Shown: piece after piece, positions 53,355-64,000 of the stretch
How positions within the stretch are numbered: the first letter of the stretch is position 1
How the letters are laid out: every line of letters begins with the position of its first letter
Assembly (NCBI GenBank): GCA_021849615.1
Contig: JAJZSQ010000003.1
Coordinates: 1 to 64,000, forward strand
Direction: 5' to 3'
Origin: Pseudomonadota bacterium
Lineage (GTDB): Bacteria > Pseudomonadota > Gammaproteobacteria > Steroidobacterales > Steroidobacteraceae
Length of the DNA stretch: 64,000 bases
Notes under the pieces: model-generated
The model's database searches: none
What the model was told of the DNA's origin: nothing
What the model saw: only the letters and a program-made list of their open reading frames with translations
Program-made: the position numbers and the translations under genes

Positions 53355-54689
53355 TTGGCGCAGTCATCGGTCGCTGATTTGGCTCGGTCCGTCGCCTCTC
53401 GGGGCGCCGCGGCGTTGACCGGAGGCCGCGGCGGTACGTTAGGCTGCCGACCGGAGCGAACAGCCGGGGAGACGATCATCGCAGCAGGCCGTGAGAACAG
53501 ACTGACCCCCACGGGTTTCGTGCTCGCCTTCGGCGCGGTCAGCATGCTCGCGGACATGGTGTACGAGGGGGCGCGCGCGATCGTCGGACCGTATCTGGCC
53601 ACCCTCGGGGCCTCGGCGGCACTCGTGGGGTTGATCACCGGCGCAGGGGAAGCCGTGGCGCTGGTGTTGCGTCTGGTCACCGGCCCGCTCGCCGACAAGA
53701 CCCGCCGGTACTGGCGCTGGTCGCTCGCCGGATACCTCACCACGATCATCGCCGTGCCGCTGCTGTCTGCGCCGGTCGATCTGGCGCAGGCCTGTGTGCT
53801 GGTGATCGCCGAGCGATTCGGCAAGGCGGTGCGCACCCCGGCCCGCGACACGATGTTGTCGCACGCGGGCGGAGCGAGCGGCCGGGGCCGGGCATTCGCG
53901 TTGCACGAGATGCTCGATCAGACCGGGGCGCTGCTCGGGCCGCTGATCGCTGCGCTGATGATCGCGTTCGGAAATTTTCGCCTCGCGTTCCGTGTGCTGA
54001 TCATTCCGGGGCTCGGTGCGCTCGCGCTGCTGGCCTGGCTGCGCCGAGCGGTGCCGAACCCGCAGGCCTACGAGGAATCGGCCGCGGCGATTTCCCCGGC
54101 GCGGCGCGATGGTGCCCCGGGGCCGTGCGGACTGCCGGGGCGGTTCTGGCGGTACAGTCTGTTCACGGCGCTCTCGATGCTGGGCTTTTCCACCTTCGGG
54201 GTGATTTCGTATCACCTGGAGGTTCGCCACGTGCTCGCCCCGGAGCTGATCCCGGTGCTCTATGCCGCCGCGATGGCCGCCGCGGCGCTGACGGCGCTGC
54301 TCGCCGGTCACGCCTATGACCGCATCGGCGTGCGCAGCGTGGCACTCGCGCTGCCGCTCACCGCGGCGGTCCCGCTGCTGGCCTTCTCGGTCGCGCCGGT
54401 ACGGGTGTGGTGGGGCGGGGTGCTCTGGGGGGCGGTGGTCGGCCTGCATGGCTCGACCATGCGCGCGGCGGTGGCGGACCTGGCCCCGGCGGCCCGGCGC
54501 GGCCTGGCCTACGGGATCTTCGGGGCGGCCTACGGCGTCGCCTGGCTGTGCGGCGCCACGGTGATCGGCGCGCTGTACGAACACTCGCTGCATGCGGTGG
54601 TACTGCTGGCGGGGATCACGCAGACGCTGGCGCTGGTCGTGTTCCTGCCGTTCCTGCGCCGCGGCGCGGATGGATCCCTCGCGCCGTGA
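53355..54689 (+). CDS. MFS transporter
   Basis: Up to 444 aa. The helices start at about residue 50 ('LTPTGFVLAFGAVSMLADMVYEGARAIVGPYLATLGASAALVGLITGAGEAVALVLRLVTGPLADKTRRYWRWSLAGY'). The preceding 45 residues (Arg/Gly/Ala-rich) are probably not translated, but no in-frame ATG or GTG with a good ribosome site was found, so the TTG start at 53355 is kept with low trust. The helix 2-3 loop is 'GPLADKTRRYWRW'. The substrate is unknown. The gene is divergent from the BNR protein. Confidence 0.75.
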   Translation: MAQSSVADLARSVASRGAAALTGGRGGTLGCRPERTAGETIIAAGRENRLTPTGFVLAFGAVSMLADMVYEGARAIVGPYLATLGASAALVGLITGAGEAVALVLRLVTGPLADKTRRYWRWSLAGYLTTIIAVPLLSAPVDLAQACVLVIAERFGKAVRTPARDTMLSHAGGASGRGRAFALHEMLDQTGALLGPLIAALMIAFGNFRLAFRVLIIPGLGALALLAWLRRAVPNPQAYEESAAAISPARRDGAPGPCGLPGRFWRYSLFTALSMLGFSTFGVISYHLEVRHVLAPELIPVLYAAAMAAAALTALLAGHAYDRIGVRSVALALPLTAAVPLLAFSVAPVRVWWGGVLWGAVVGLHGSTMRAAVADLAPAARRGLAYGIFGAAYGVAWLCGATVIGALYEHSLHAVVLLAGITQTLALVVFLPFLRRGADGSLAP

Positions 54690-54769
54690 CGACCGGGAGG
54701 GCGGGCGATGACGCCGCCGGGCCCAAATGGTAAGTTGCGCGCTTTCATCGGCTTCATTCGAGGCGGATC

Positions 54770-55183
54770 ATGATTACGCTCATCAAGCGATGCGGAGCAC
54801 TCGTGCTGCTGGCTGGCGCCCTCGGCGTGGCGAGCGCGACGACGGTACACGTTCGGTTGAGCGGTGCTGCGGAAGTGCCTGCGGTCAAGAGCGCGGCCAG
54901 CGCCACGGCCGTGATTTCGGTGCTGCCCGATCACGCGGTGCGTGGCGAACTCACCACCCACGGGATCCGTCCCACCATGGTGCACATCCACGAGGGGGCC
55001 GCCGGCACCAATGGACCGATCGTGATCTGGCTGAAGCACACCGGTGCGAACGTGTGGCGCGTCCCGGCCGGGGCGAAGCTCACGCCGGCCCAGTATCGGG
55101 CCTTCCGGGCTGGGGACCTGTACCTCAATGTGCACAGCCATCGCCATCCGGCCGGTGAGCTGCGCGGGCAGATAAGGCCGTAA
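54770..55183 (+). CDS. CHRD-domain secreted protein
   Basis: 137 aa with a signal peptide (about 1-23, ending ASA) and GAGGCGG before the ATG. 'VHVRLSGAAEVPAVKSAASATAVISVL' and 'VHIHEGAAGTNGPIVIWL' then 'FRAGDLYLNVHSHRHPAGELRGQI' are the hallmark strands of the CHRD (chordin) domain, complete in this single-domain protein. Bacterial CHRD proteins are exported and of unknown role; the His-containing strands might bind a metal. Single-gene unit. Confidence 0.88.
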   Translation: MITLIKRCGALVLLAGALGVASATTVHVRLSGAAEVPAVKSAASATAVISVLPDHAVRGELTTHGIRPTMVHIHEGAAGTNGPIVIWLKHTGANVWRVPAGAKLTPAQYRAFRAGDLYLNVHSHRHPAGELRGQIRP

Positions 55184-55303
55184 TTCATTGATGTAGAAGA
55201 GTTTTCAGAATCACCCGGCGGGCCACGGGCGCGCCGGGTACGCATGTTCATACCTTGCGCCCGGTCACGGCGCGACGAGCAGACCCTGGATTAACTTAAG
55301 TCT

Positions 55304-56542
55304 ATGAATGAGGGCTTGAGCTTCGAGACGCTTCCGGACTCGAAATACGCCGCGCAGCTGCAGCAAGAGACGCGCGCCGCGCCGTTTCCGGAACCGCTCG
55401 AGTCGCAATATCTGCGCAGCGTGCTGCGCAACAACCGCATCGTCGTGCGCGGTGCATGCACGCTCGCGGCCCTGCTCGGTGTCTTGCGCATTGCGCAGAC
55501 GCTGATGCACCACCAGTTTGGGGGGCTGATGAGTGCTCCGGTGGGCGTTGTGCTCGCCAGCAGCGCGTGGCTGCTCTGGCTGGTCTGGAGCTCGAGTTAC
55601 GAGCGCCAGTACCTGCCGGTCGCCAAGGTGCTGGTGCCGTTGCGCAACGTGCTCGGGATGGCACTGGTCGTGCACGCAGCGGCCGCCGGCGCGACCGACG
55701 CGCTGATGGTGGCCCCGCTCGCCCTCATCGGGCCGTTCTTCTTTCTCGGCCTGACGTTCCGCCCCGGACTGCTGGCCGCCGCGCTGGCGCTGGCGAGCGA
55801 GCTGGGCGCGGCCTGGTGGTATCACCTCTCGGTGAGTGCGGCGGTGAGCAGCGCGCTGTTCATGCTCACGACCTTCGTCGCCTGCGCCTTGGGTGCGCTG
55901 GTGCTCGAGCGCCAGAGCCGGCGCGCGTTCCTCGAAAGCCAGCTGATCGGGGAACTCGCCCAGCATGACGTGCTCACCTGGACGAAGAACCGGCGCATGT
56001 TCGATGAGAGTCTGGCGCGTCTGTGGCGCCAGGCGAGCGGCGATGCGCGCCCGATGGCGATCATGCTCATCGACATCGATGACTTCAAAGCCTACAACGA
56101 CCGCTACGGGCATCAGGCCGGGGATGTCGCGTTGCGCCAGGCGGCGCTCGCCATGCAGTGCTGCGTGCGCCGGCCGCTCGATCTCGTGGCGCGCTACGGT
56201 GGAGAGGAATTCGGTGTCATCCTCTTCGATACCGACCGGTCCGGTGCGCAGGCGGCCGCCGAGGCGATGCGCCGCGCGGTGCAGGAGTTGTCGATCGAAC
56301 ACGATTCCTCGCGCTGCTGCGACGTGCTTACGATCAGCGTGGGCGTTGCGGTGGTCGAGCCGACCGCGTGGCGCAAGCCCTATGGCGCGTTGCAGCTGGC
56401 CGACGAGGCGCTGTATCGGGCGAAGTCCAACGGCCGCAACCGGGTCGAACTGATGGACGACGTGGAGCATCGGCTGTTGGTGACGGGTGAGTTCTCCACC
56501 GACATCATCGCGCAGCTGAAGGCCGGCGCCTCGGGCGCCTGA
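55304..56542 (+). CDS. Membrane-bound diguanylate cyclase (GGDEF)
   Basis: 412 aa. Residues about 50-205 contain six hydrophobic helices ('GACTLAALLGVLRIA', 'GVVLASSAWLLWLVW', 'VLGMALVVHAAAAGA', 'LALIGPFFFLGLTF', 'GLLAAALALASELGAAW', 'ALFMLTTFVACALGALVL'), a compact membrane sensor seen in other GGDEF proteins. The catalytic domain has 'DVLTWTKNRRMF', 'LIDIDDFKAYNDRYGH' and 'RPLDLVARYGGEEF': active-site GGEEF and an intact I-site RPLD, so product-inhibited c-di-GMP synthesis is expected. Start has no clear ribosome site. Confidence 0.9.
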   Translation: MNEGLSFETLPDSKYAAQLQQETRAAPFPEPLESQYLRSVLRNNRIVVRGACTLAALLGVLRIAQTLMHHQFGGLMSAPVGVVLASSAWLLWLVWSSSYERQYLPVAKVLVPLRNVLGMALVVHAAAAGATDALMVAPLALIGPFFFLGLTFRPGLLAAALALASELGAAWWYHLSVSAAVSSALFMLTTFVACALGALVLERQSRRAFLESQLIGELAQHDVLTWTKNRRMFDESLARLWRQASGDARPMAIMLIDIDDFKAYNDRYGHQAGDVALRQAALAMQCCVRRPLDLVARYGGEEFGVILFDTDRSGAQAAAEAMRRAVQELSIEHDSSRCCDVLTISVGVAVVEPTAWRKPYGALQLADEALYRAKSNGRNRVELMDDVEHRLLVTGEFSTDIIAQLKAGASGA

Positions 56543-56769
56543 ACGGCAGGCGGCGGCAGCGGCAGGGTGCGCGGCCCCGGGAACTGCGATCCTCGCCGCG
56601 ATGGGATGGGGCCCTTGCAGGTCAGACTCTGCCAGTGGTCCGGAGGGTCTGCGCGGGGCGGGTTTGGCGCAGCGCGGCGGATTGTCGGGGCTGCGGCATT
56701 CCGCACAGCATGCCCGTGGCTTGCGGCGGTAAAATCTGCGCCAGATGAGGGCCTGCAGGCGACCGCAAT

Positions 56770-57939
56770 GTGAGCCAGAACCCGTCCGAGAACACCGCCC
56801 AGGGGGCCGACGTCGAGCGCCTGCGGCTGGTCTACGGCAATTTCACCTTCATGCTGAGCGGGGCGGTGCTGGCCGCAGCCGTGCTGGTCGTGCTGCTCTA
56901 CGAGGTGACCTCACGCACCGAGCTGTTCGGCTGGCTGGCGCTGGTCGTCGCCATTTCGCTACTACGCCATCTTGAGAGCCGAGCCTTTGCGCGCGATCCG
57001 GGCGCGCGGACGCCGCGGGAGTGGATGCAGCGGCTCGATGCGGCGACACTGGTTTCGGGCATGATCTGGGGCCTCGGGGCGCTGCTGTTCCTGCCGCTCG
57101 GGGACGTTGCGCACCAGATGCTCACCGTGCTGGTGTTCACCGGGGTCATCGCCGGGGCGATGACCTCGTACGGGGCGATGTGGCGCTGCTACATGATCTT
57201 CATGATGCCGCTGGCGCTGTCGATGGAATGGCGGCTGCTGACGGACCGGCTGGCGCTGCACTACGCACTGGCGTTCGTGAATATCGTGTACGTCGCCGTG
57301 GTGGCGTATTCGGCCTACAAGACGGACCGGACCATCGGCAAGGTGCTCGACATCACCGCCGAGAACGCGCAGCTCACCCGGGCGCTGCAGTATCAGGCGA
57401 CGCACGATCCGCTCGTCGACCTGGTCAATCACCGCGAATTCAACGTCCGGCTGCGCGAAGTGGCCGCCCGCCAGCACGAACCCTGCGCGCTCGTGTTCAT
57501 CGACCTCGACCGTTTCAAGGAGATCAACGACCTCGGCGGTCACGCCGCCGGCGATGAGGCGCTGCGGCGGGTCAGTGAGATTCTCAAGGCGCACGTGCGC
57601 GCCAGTGACACTGCTGCGCGGCTCGGCGGGGATGAGTTCGCGCTGCTGCTGCCCGGCTGTCCGGGCGAGCGGGCCGAACAGGTGGCTCGCGCGGCCCTCG
57701 CGGCGATCGAGGAGTTCGTGCTGCATTGGGAAGGGGGGCATTATTTTCGGGTCGGAGCGAGCATGGGGGTCGCCTGGGCCGAACCCGGAGCGGCCGATGC
57801 GGCGGCACTGCTGCGCGTCGCCGACGCGGCCTGCTATGCGGCAAAGAATGCCGGGCGCGGCCGCATCGAAGTGCGTCGGGCCACGGCGCGCTATGAACCG
57901 AGCCGTTTCGAACTCGAGGCGCTCGATCCGCTCAACTGA
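56770..57939 (+). CDS. Membrane-bound diguanylate cyclase (GGDEF), second copy
   Basis: 389 aa from a GTG start (56770). Residues about 25-190 hold six helices resembling a MASE-type sensor ('FTFMLSGAVLAAAVLVVLLYEV', 'LTVLVFTGVIAGAMTSYGAMWRCYMIFMMPLALSMEW'). The GGDEF domain is complete: 'VFIDLDRFKEINDLGGH', 'RASDTAARLGGDEF' (active site and I-site RASD), 'VGASMGVAWA'. It lies 227 bases after the other membrane cyclase in the same orientation. The two differ in their sensor parts and are not a simple duplication. Confidence 0.9.
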   Translation: MSQNPSENTAQGADVERLRLVYGNFTFMLSGAVLAAAVLVVLLYEVTSRTELFGWLALVVAISLLRHLESRAFARDPGARTPREWMQRLDAATLVSGMIWGLGALLFLPLGDVAHQMLTVLVFTGVIAGAMTSYGAMWRCYMIFMMPLALSMEWRLLTDRLALHYALAFVNIVYVAVVAYSAYKTDRTIGKVLDITAENAQLTRALQYQATHDPLVDLVNHREFNVRLREVAARQHEPCALVFIDLDRFKEINDLGGHAAGDEALRRVSEILKAHVRASDTAARLGGDEFALLLPGCPGERAEQVARAALAAIEEFVLHWEGGHYFRVGASMGVAWAEPGAADAAALLRVADAACYAAKNAGRGRIEVRRATARYEPSRFELEALDPLN

Positions 57940-58009
57940 AGCGCCGGTGAGCGCAGGCGAATCTGCCGAGCGGCAGCGGCCCGGGCTCGGTAAACTCGGG
58001 TGCAGCCGT

Positions 58010-58085
58010 GCCCCCGTAGCTCAGTGGATAGAGCGACCGCCTCCTAAGCGGTAGGTCGCAGGTTCAACTCCTGCCGGGGGCGCCA
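58010..58085 (+). tRNA. tRNA-Arg (anticodon CCU)
   Basis: GCCCCCG/CGGGGGC acceptor stem, D arm GCTC-AGTGGATA-GAGC, anticodon arm ACCGC-CTCCTAA-GCGGT with CCT at the anticodon, T arm GCAGG-TTCAACT-CCTGC, discriminator G and an encoded CCA. All four stems pair perfectly. It reads AGG Arg codons. Confidence 0.95.
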
Positions 58086-58375
58086 TCGCCCGCCGGCCCG
58101 GTATCCTCGGCCGGGGCATTGCGGGTACGTTCGTAGGCGGCAAATGCCGCCCAAATCACGCACACGATCCACACCGGCAGGAAGATCACGGCGTTGATGA
58201 ACAGCCCGAGCAGGACCGGCACCAGCACGATTACCGCCACGATCAGCATCACCACCGCGCCGGTGAGACTGGCGTAGGCGAGGCCGAAGGGACCGAACAG
58301 GAAGGCGAGGGCCACGGCGAGGCCGAGTGATTTTCCTCGCCTCTCTCGAACGGGGTTGATGGCGGTCTGGCTCAT
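58064..58375 (-). CDS. Small membrane protein whose 3' end overlaps the tRNA
   Basis: 103 aa from ATG 58375 (MSQTAINPVRERRGK). Two long hydrophobic stretches (residues about 17-45 and 45-78, 'LAVALAFLFGPFGLAYASLTGAVVMLIVAVIVLVPVLLGLFINAVIFLPVWIVCVIWAAFAAY') end in 'ERTRNAP', a pattern seen in small inner-membrane proteins of unknown function. The natural end may be near 'ERTRNAPAED'. The last codons run antisense into the tRNA-Arg 3' half, and the stop lies inside the T arm. No clear ribosome site. The larger frame to 58798 is rejected. Confidence 0.55.
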   Translation of the reverse strand: MSQTAINPVRERRGKSLGLAVALAFLFGPFGLAYASLTGAVVMLIVAVIVLVPVLLGLFINAVIFLPVWIVCVIWAAFAAYERTRNAPAEDTGPAGDGAPGRS

Positions 58376-58603
58376 GAGGGGTCTCGCGCAGGTGCACCGG
58401 TGCGCATCACTATACTCCCGCTCACCGTGCAAGCCTCCGGCCCATGCTTCGAACGCCCGCGTCCGAGCGGCGCAGCGGGCGCCCCGCCGGACGGGTGCGT
58501 CGCGCCGACGGCTGCGATCGGTATCACACTTCGGGGCGCTGCGGGCGGCGCGGACGGGGCAGGGCCCTACAATCCGGCCCACCCTCCTTTGCGCGCGCCC
58601 ACC

Positions 58604-59104
58604 GTGTCCAGACCCCTTCCCGACCGCGCCCCCGGCGCCCGTGAGCCGCCCAGTGAGCCCGCCGAGCTCGAGCGGCGCCGCGGGCCGGATCGGCGCACCA
58701 GCGTGCTGCGGGCCCTGGTCTTGGGCAGCATGCGCCCGCGCCGGCAGGGACCGCGCCGCAGCGGTGAGCAGCGTCTCGGGGCGGTCGACTGGCACCATCC
58801 CTGGTGGCTCGCGGTGGCGACGCTCATCGTCGCGCTCTCGTGCGCCGATGCGGCCCTGACGCTGCTGCTGATCAATCAGGGCGCCTACGAAGTCAATCCA
58901 CTGCTCGCGACTCTGGTGCGCGGCAGTGCAGCGGCGTTCATCGCGGTGAAGGTCGGCCTCACCGGCATCGGCATCGTCTGTCTGACGATGCTCGCGCGGC
59001 TGAAGGCCTTCGGACGCTTGCCCGTGCCGCTCATTCTGTACGCGGTACTCGCCGGATACGTCGTACTAATTGTCTACGAGCTGGCGCTGCTCGGCATGCT
59101 GTGA
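58604..59104 (+). CDS. DUF5658 membrane protein
   Basis: 166 aa from GTG 58604; the open frame from 58400 overlaps the upstream divergent region, so this later start is preferred. A -10-like TACAAT lies 31 bases before it. The N-terminal 60 residues are Arg-rich and cytoplasmic ('ELERRRGPDRRTSVL'). Three helices follow: 'WWLAVATLIVALSCADAALTLLLI', 'AFIAVKVGLTGIGIVCLTMLARL', 'VPLILYAVLAGYVVLIVYELALL'. 'ADAALTLLLINQGAYEVNPL' is the DUF5658 signature (Asp in helix 1, then NPL). Function unknown. Confidence 0.7.
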   Translation: MSRPLPDRAPGAREPPSEPAELERRRGPDRRTSVLRALVLGSMRPRRQGPRRSGEQRLGAVDWHHPWWLAVATLIVALSCADAALTLLLINQGAYEVNPLLATLVRGSAAAFIAVKVGLTGIGIVCLTMLARLKAFGRLPVPLILYAVLAGYVVLIVYELALLGML

Positions 59105-59231
59105 GACCGTGGCGTGTACCGTGCACTCACATCCTGGACCGGCGTTAAGTTTCAGCGTATGACGCAAGATTGCATATTCCTCGCCTGTGGCCTTTCCGTT
59201 ACACTAGCGATTCGCGGTTGCTTCTCCCAGC

Positions 59232-62110
<2,879 letters not shown>

Positions 62111-62114
<4 letters not shown>

Positions 62115-63325
62115 CGACTGAAATCAAAGTCCCGCAACTTCCGGAGTCCGTTTCCGACGCGACGCTCGTCGCCTGGCACAAGAAGCCCGGCGATGCGGTG
62201 CGCCGCGATGAGAACCTCGCCGACCTCGAGACCGACAAGGTGGTGCTCGAAGTGCCCTCGCCGGCCAACGGCGTGCTGCGCGAGCTGAAAGTGGCCGATG
62301 GCACGGTGGTCACGAGCGGGCAGGTGCTCGCGGTGATCGAAGAGGGGGCGGCGGCGGCGAGTGCCGCGCCGGCTCCGGCGCCGGCGGCCAAGAGCACTGC
62401 GGCGGCCGAGACCAAGAGTGCCCCGGCCAAGGAAGACGCGGCAGGCAAAGACAAGCTCAGCCCGTCGGTACGCCGGCTGGTGGAAGAGAATCGTCTCGAT
62501 CCGGGCACGATTCCCTCGAGCGGCCGGGACGGACGGCTCACCAAATCGGACGTGGTCGGCTTCCTCGGCCAGCAGGGCGCTGCGGCGCCCGCCGCGCCGG
62601 CGGTGCCGGCACCGCCGGCGGGCGCACGCACCGAGCACCGCGTGGCGATGACGCGGCTGCGCCAGCGCATCGCGCAGCGCATGGTGGAGGCCCAGTCCAC
62701 CCAGGCGCTGCTCACCTCGTTCAACGAAGTCGACCTCACGGCCGTGCAGAACCTGCGCGCCCGCTACAAAGATCGCTTCGAGAAGGAACTGGGCGTGAAG
62801 CTCGGCTTCATGTCCTTCTTCGTCAAGGCGTGCATCGAGGGGTTGAAGAAGTTCCCGGTGGTCAACGCCTCGGTCGACGGCAATGAGATCGTCTACCACG
62901 AGTTCTACGACATCGGCGTCGCGGTCTCGACCGAGCGCGGCCTAGTGGTGCCGATCGTGCGCGATGCGGACCTGAAGGGCTTCGGGGCGATCGAGAAGGA
63001 GATCGGCGAGTACGCCAAGAAGGCGCGCGCCGGCACGATCGGCATCGACGATCTGACCGGCGGGACCTTCACCATCACCAACGGCGGAGTGTTCGGCTCG
63101 CTGATGTCCACGCCGATCGTGAATGCGCCGCAGAGCGCCATCCTCGGCATGCACAAGATTCAGGAACGGCCGATGGTGGTCGACGGGCAGATCGCGATCC
63201 GCCCGATGATGTACATCGCCATCAGCTATGACCACCGCATCATCGACGGCCGCGAGGCGGTGCAGTTCCTGGTGACCGTCAAGGAGTGCCTGGAGGATCC
63301 GGGCCGCATGCTGTTGGGGATTTGA
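62111..63325 (+). CDS. sucB: Dihydrolipoyl succinyltransferase, E2 of 2-oxoglutarate dehydrogenase
   Basis: 404 aa. Lipoyl domain at residues 1-77 with the lipoylated Lys in '[13 protein letters not shown]'. An Ala/Pro linker precedes the peripheral-subunit-binding domain ('[34 protein letters not shown]'). The catalytic domain (about 180-404) has the C-terminal '[15 protein letters not shown]' with active-site His and Asp. It transfers succinyl to CoA and forms the 24-meric core. Start codon overlaps the sucA stop (ATGA); lpdA begins 2 bases after its stop. Confidence 0.98.
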
Positions 63326-63327
63326 AC

Positions 63328-64000
63328 ATGGCAGATTCATTCGACGTCATCGTCATCGGCGGCGGGCCGGCCGGATATCCGGCGGCGATCCGCGCCGGTC
63401 AGAACAAGCTCTCGGTGGCCTGCATCGACGAATGGCGCAACCGCGACGGCAGCTATGCATTCGGCGGCACTTGCCTCAATGCCGGCTGCATTCCCTCCAA
63501 GGCGCTGCTCGAGTCGAGCGAGCTCTATCACCGTGCGCGCGAGGAATTCGCGGTGCACGGGATCAAGGTGGGCGAGGTTGGCTTCGACGTCGCGCAGATG
63601 CAAAAGCGCAAGGGCGGCATCGTCAAGGCGAGCACCCAGGGCATCATGGCGCTGTTCAAGGCGAGCGGCGTCACCGCGCTGCAGGGCCACGGCAAGCTGT
63701 TGCCCGGTCGGCGTGTGGAGTTCACCGCCGCGGACGGCACCAAGCGCGAACTCAGCGCCAAGCATGTGATCCTCGCCTCCGGCTCCACGCCGGTCGAGCT
63801 CAAAGTGTCGCCCTTCAAGGCGCCGCACATCATCGATTCATGGGGCGCGCTCGATCTGGAGGCGGTGCCGAAGCGCCTCGGGGTCATCGGGGCCGGCGTG
63901 ATCGGACTGGAACTCGGCAGCGTGTGGCGGCGCCTCGGCGCCGAGGTCACGGTGCTCGAGGCGATGCCCGAGTTCCTCGCCATGGCCGATCAGCAGCTCG
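63328..64000 (+). CDS. lpdA: Dihydrolipoamide dehydrogenase, E3 (5' part, runs off window)
   Basis: First 224 codons are present. N-terminal FAD-binding '[20 protein letters not shown]', the redox-active disulfide in '[17 protein letters not shown]', and the start of the NAD-binding fold '[30 protein letters not shown]'. E3 reoxidises the lipoyl group of E2 and makes NADH. The '...[24 protein letters not shown]' stretch between the FAD motif and the disulfide is longer than in E. coli Lpd and matches the SucAB-linked form. The C-terminal dimerisation half is outside the window. Confidence 0.97.
   Translation, partial: MADSFDVIVIGGGPAGYPAAIRAGQNKLSVACIDEWRNRDGSYAFGGTCLNAGCIPSKALLESSELYHRAREEFAVHGIKVGEVGFDVAQMQKRKGGIVKASTQGIMALFKASGVTALQGHGKLLPGRRVEFTAADGTKRELSAKHVILASGSTPVELKVSPFKAPHIIDSWGALDLEAVPKRLGVIGAGVIGLELGSVWRRLGAEVTVLEAMPEFLAMADQQL

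Noticed and set aside
59159-59215. TTGCAT and TACACT before sucA as a -35/-10 pair
   Set aside because: The spacing is about 24 bases, too long for a normal sigma-70 promoter. The real sucA promoter was not identified.

Overview
The window is a 64-kb stretch of high-GC chromosome from what looks like a gammaproteobacterium. The gene style (TonB-dependent receptor, OmpW, POT and AdiC-like carriers, several c-di-GMP proteins, sucA-sucB-lpdA in one run, a single tRNA-Arg(CCU)) suggests a Xanthomonadales/Nevskiales/Steroidobacter-like lineage. That placement is inference only; no rRNA or other phylogenetic marker is present. Apart from an IS630 transposase tail at the left edge there is no clear mobile element, and there is no CRISPR array.

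Layout. (1) 1-8194: IS630 tail, MHS-type MFS carrier plus Tat-exported dienelactone-hydrolase-like enzyme, secreted HNH-like protein, POT peptide transporter, short DUF1648 membrane protein, DHA2 drug-efflux MFS. (2) 8534-13766: a tiny Lys-rich protein, a MASE1/PAS histidine kinase, a REC-EAL protein, a small membrane protein and a secreted S33 peptidase. (3) 14073-20211: the most interesting locus, a functional-amyloid/fibre export cluster resembling the Pseudomonas Fap system. A consensus sigma-54 promoter precedes a Gly-rich secreted protein, a small secreted protein sharing its C-terminal motif, a periplasmic C39 peptidase and a further secreted protein with a double-Gly motif. These four converge on a FapF-like outer-membrane beta-barrel gene co-oriented with a sigma-54 activator. 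(4) 20768-26648: AdiC-like permease divergent from a dimethylargininase; BetI-like repressor divergent from a Rieske oxygenase and an FAD oxidoreductase. (5) 26692-33832: secreted carboxylesterase, OmpW, TonB receptor, and a BlaI/M56-protease pair. (6) 33971-40046: secreted beta-propeller/phosphoesterase fusion, a diguanylate cyclase, a soluble chemoreceptor. (7) 40191-47916: frameshifted RlpA, SDR dehydrogenase, and a tight four-gene operon (fused 5-oxoprolinase, DUF969, DUF979, DUF2891) that looks like a pyroglutamate uptake and utilisation unit. (8) 47986-59104: small secreted protein, two MFS carriers, a BNR-repeat exoprotein, CHRD protein, two membrane diguanylate cyclases, tRNA-Arg, two small membrane proteins. 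(9) 59232-64000: 2-oxoglutarate dehydrogenase genes sucA, sucB and the start of lpdA.

Four c-di-GMP genes (three GGDEF, one EAL) and a possibly VpsR-like activator beside the Fap-like cluster suggest, without proving it, that surface attachment here is tied to c-di-GMP signalling. Strong GC hairpins sit between most convergent gene pairs and are annotated as terminators. All functions are read from motifs and family resemblance; no database search was run.
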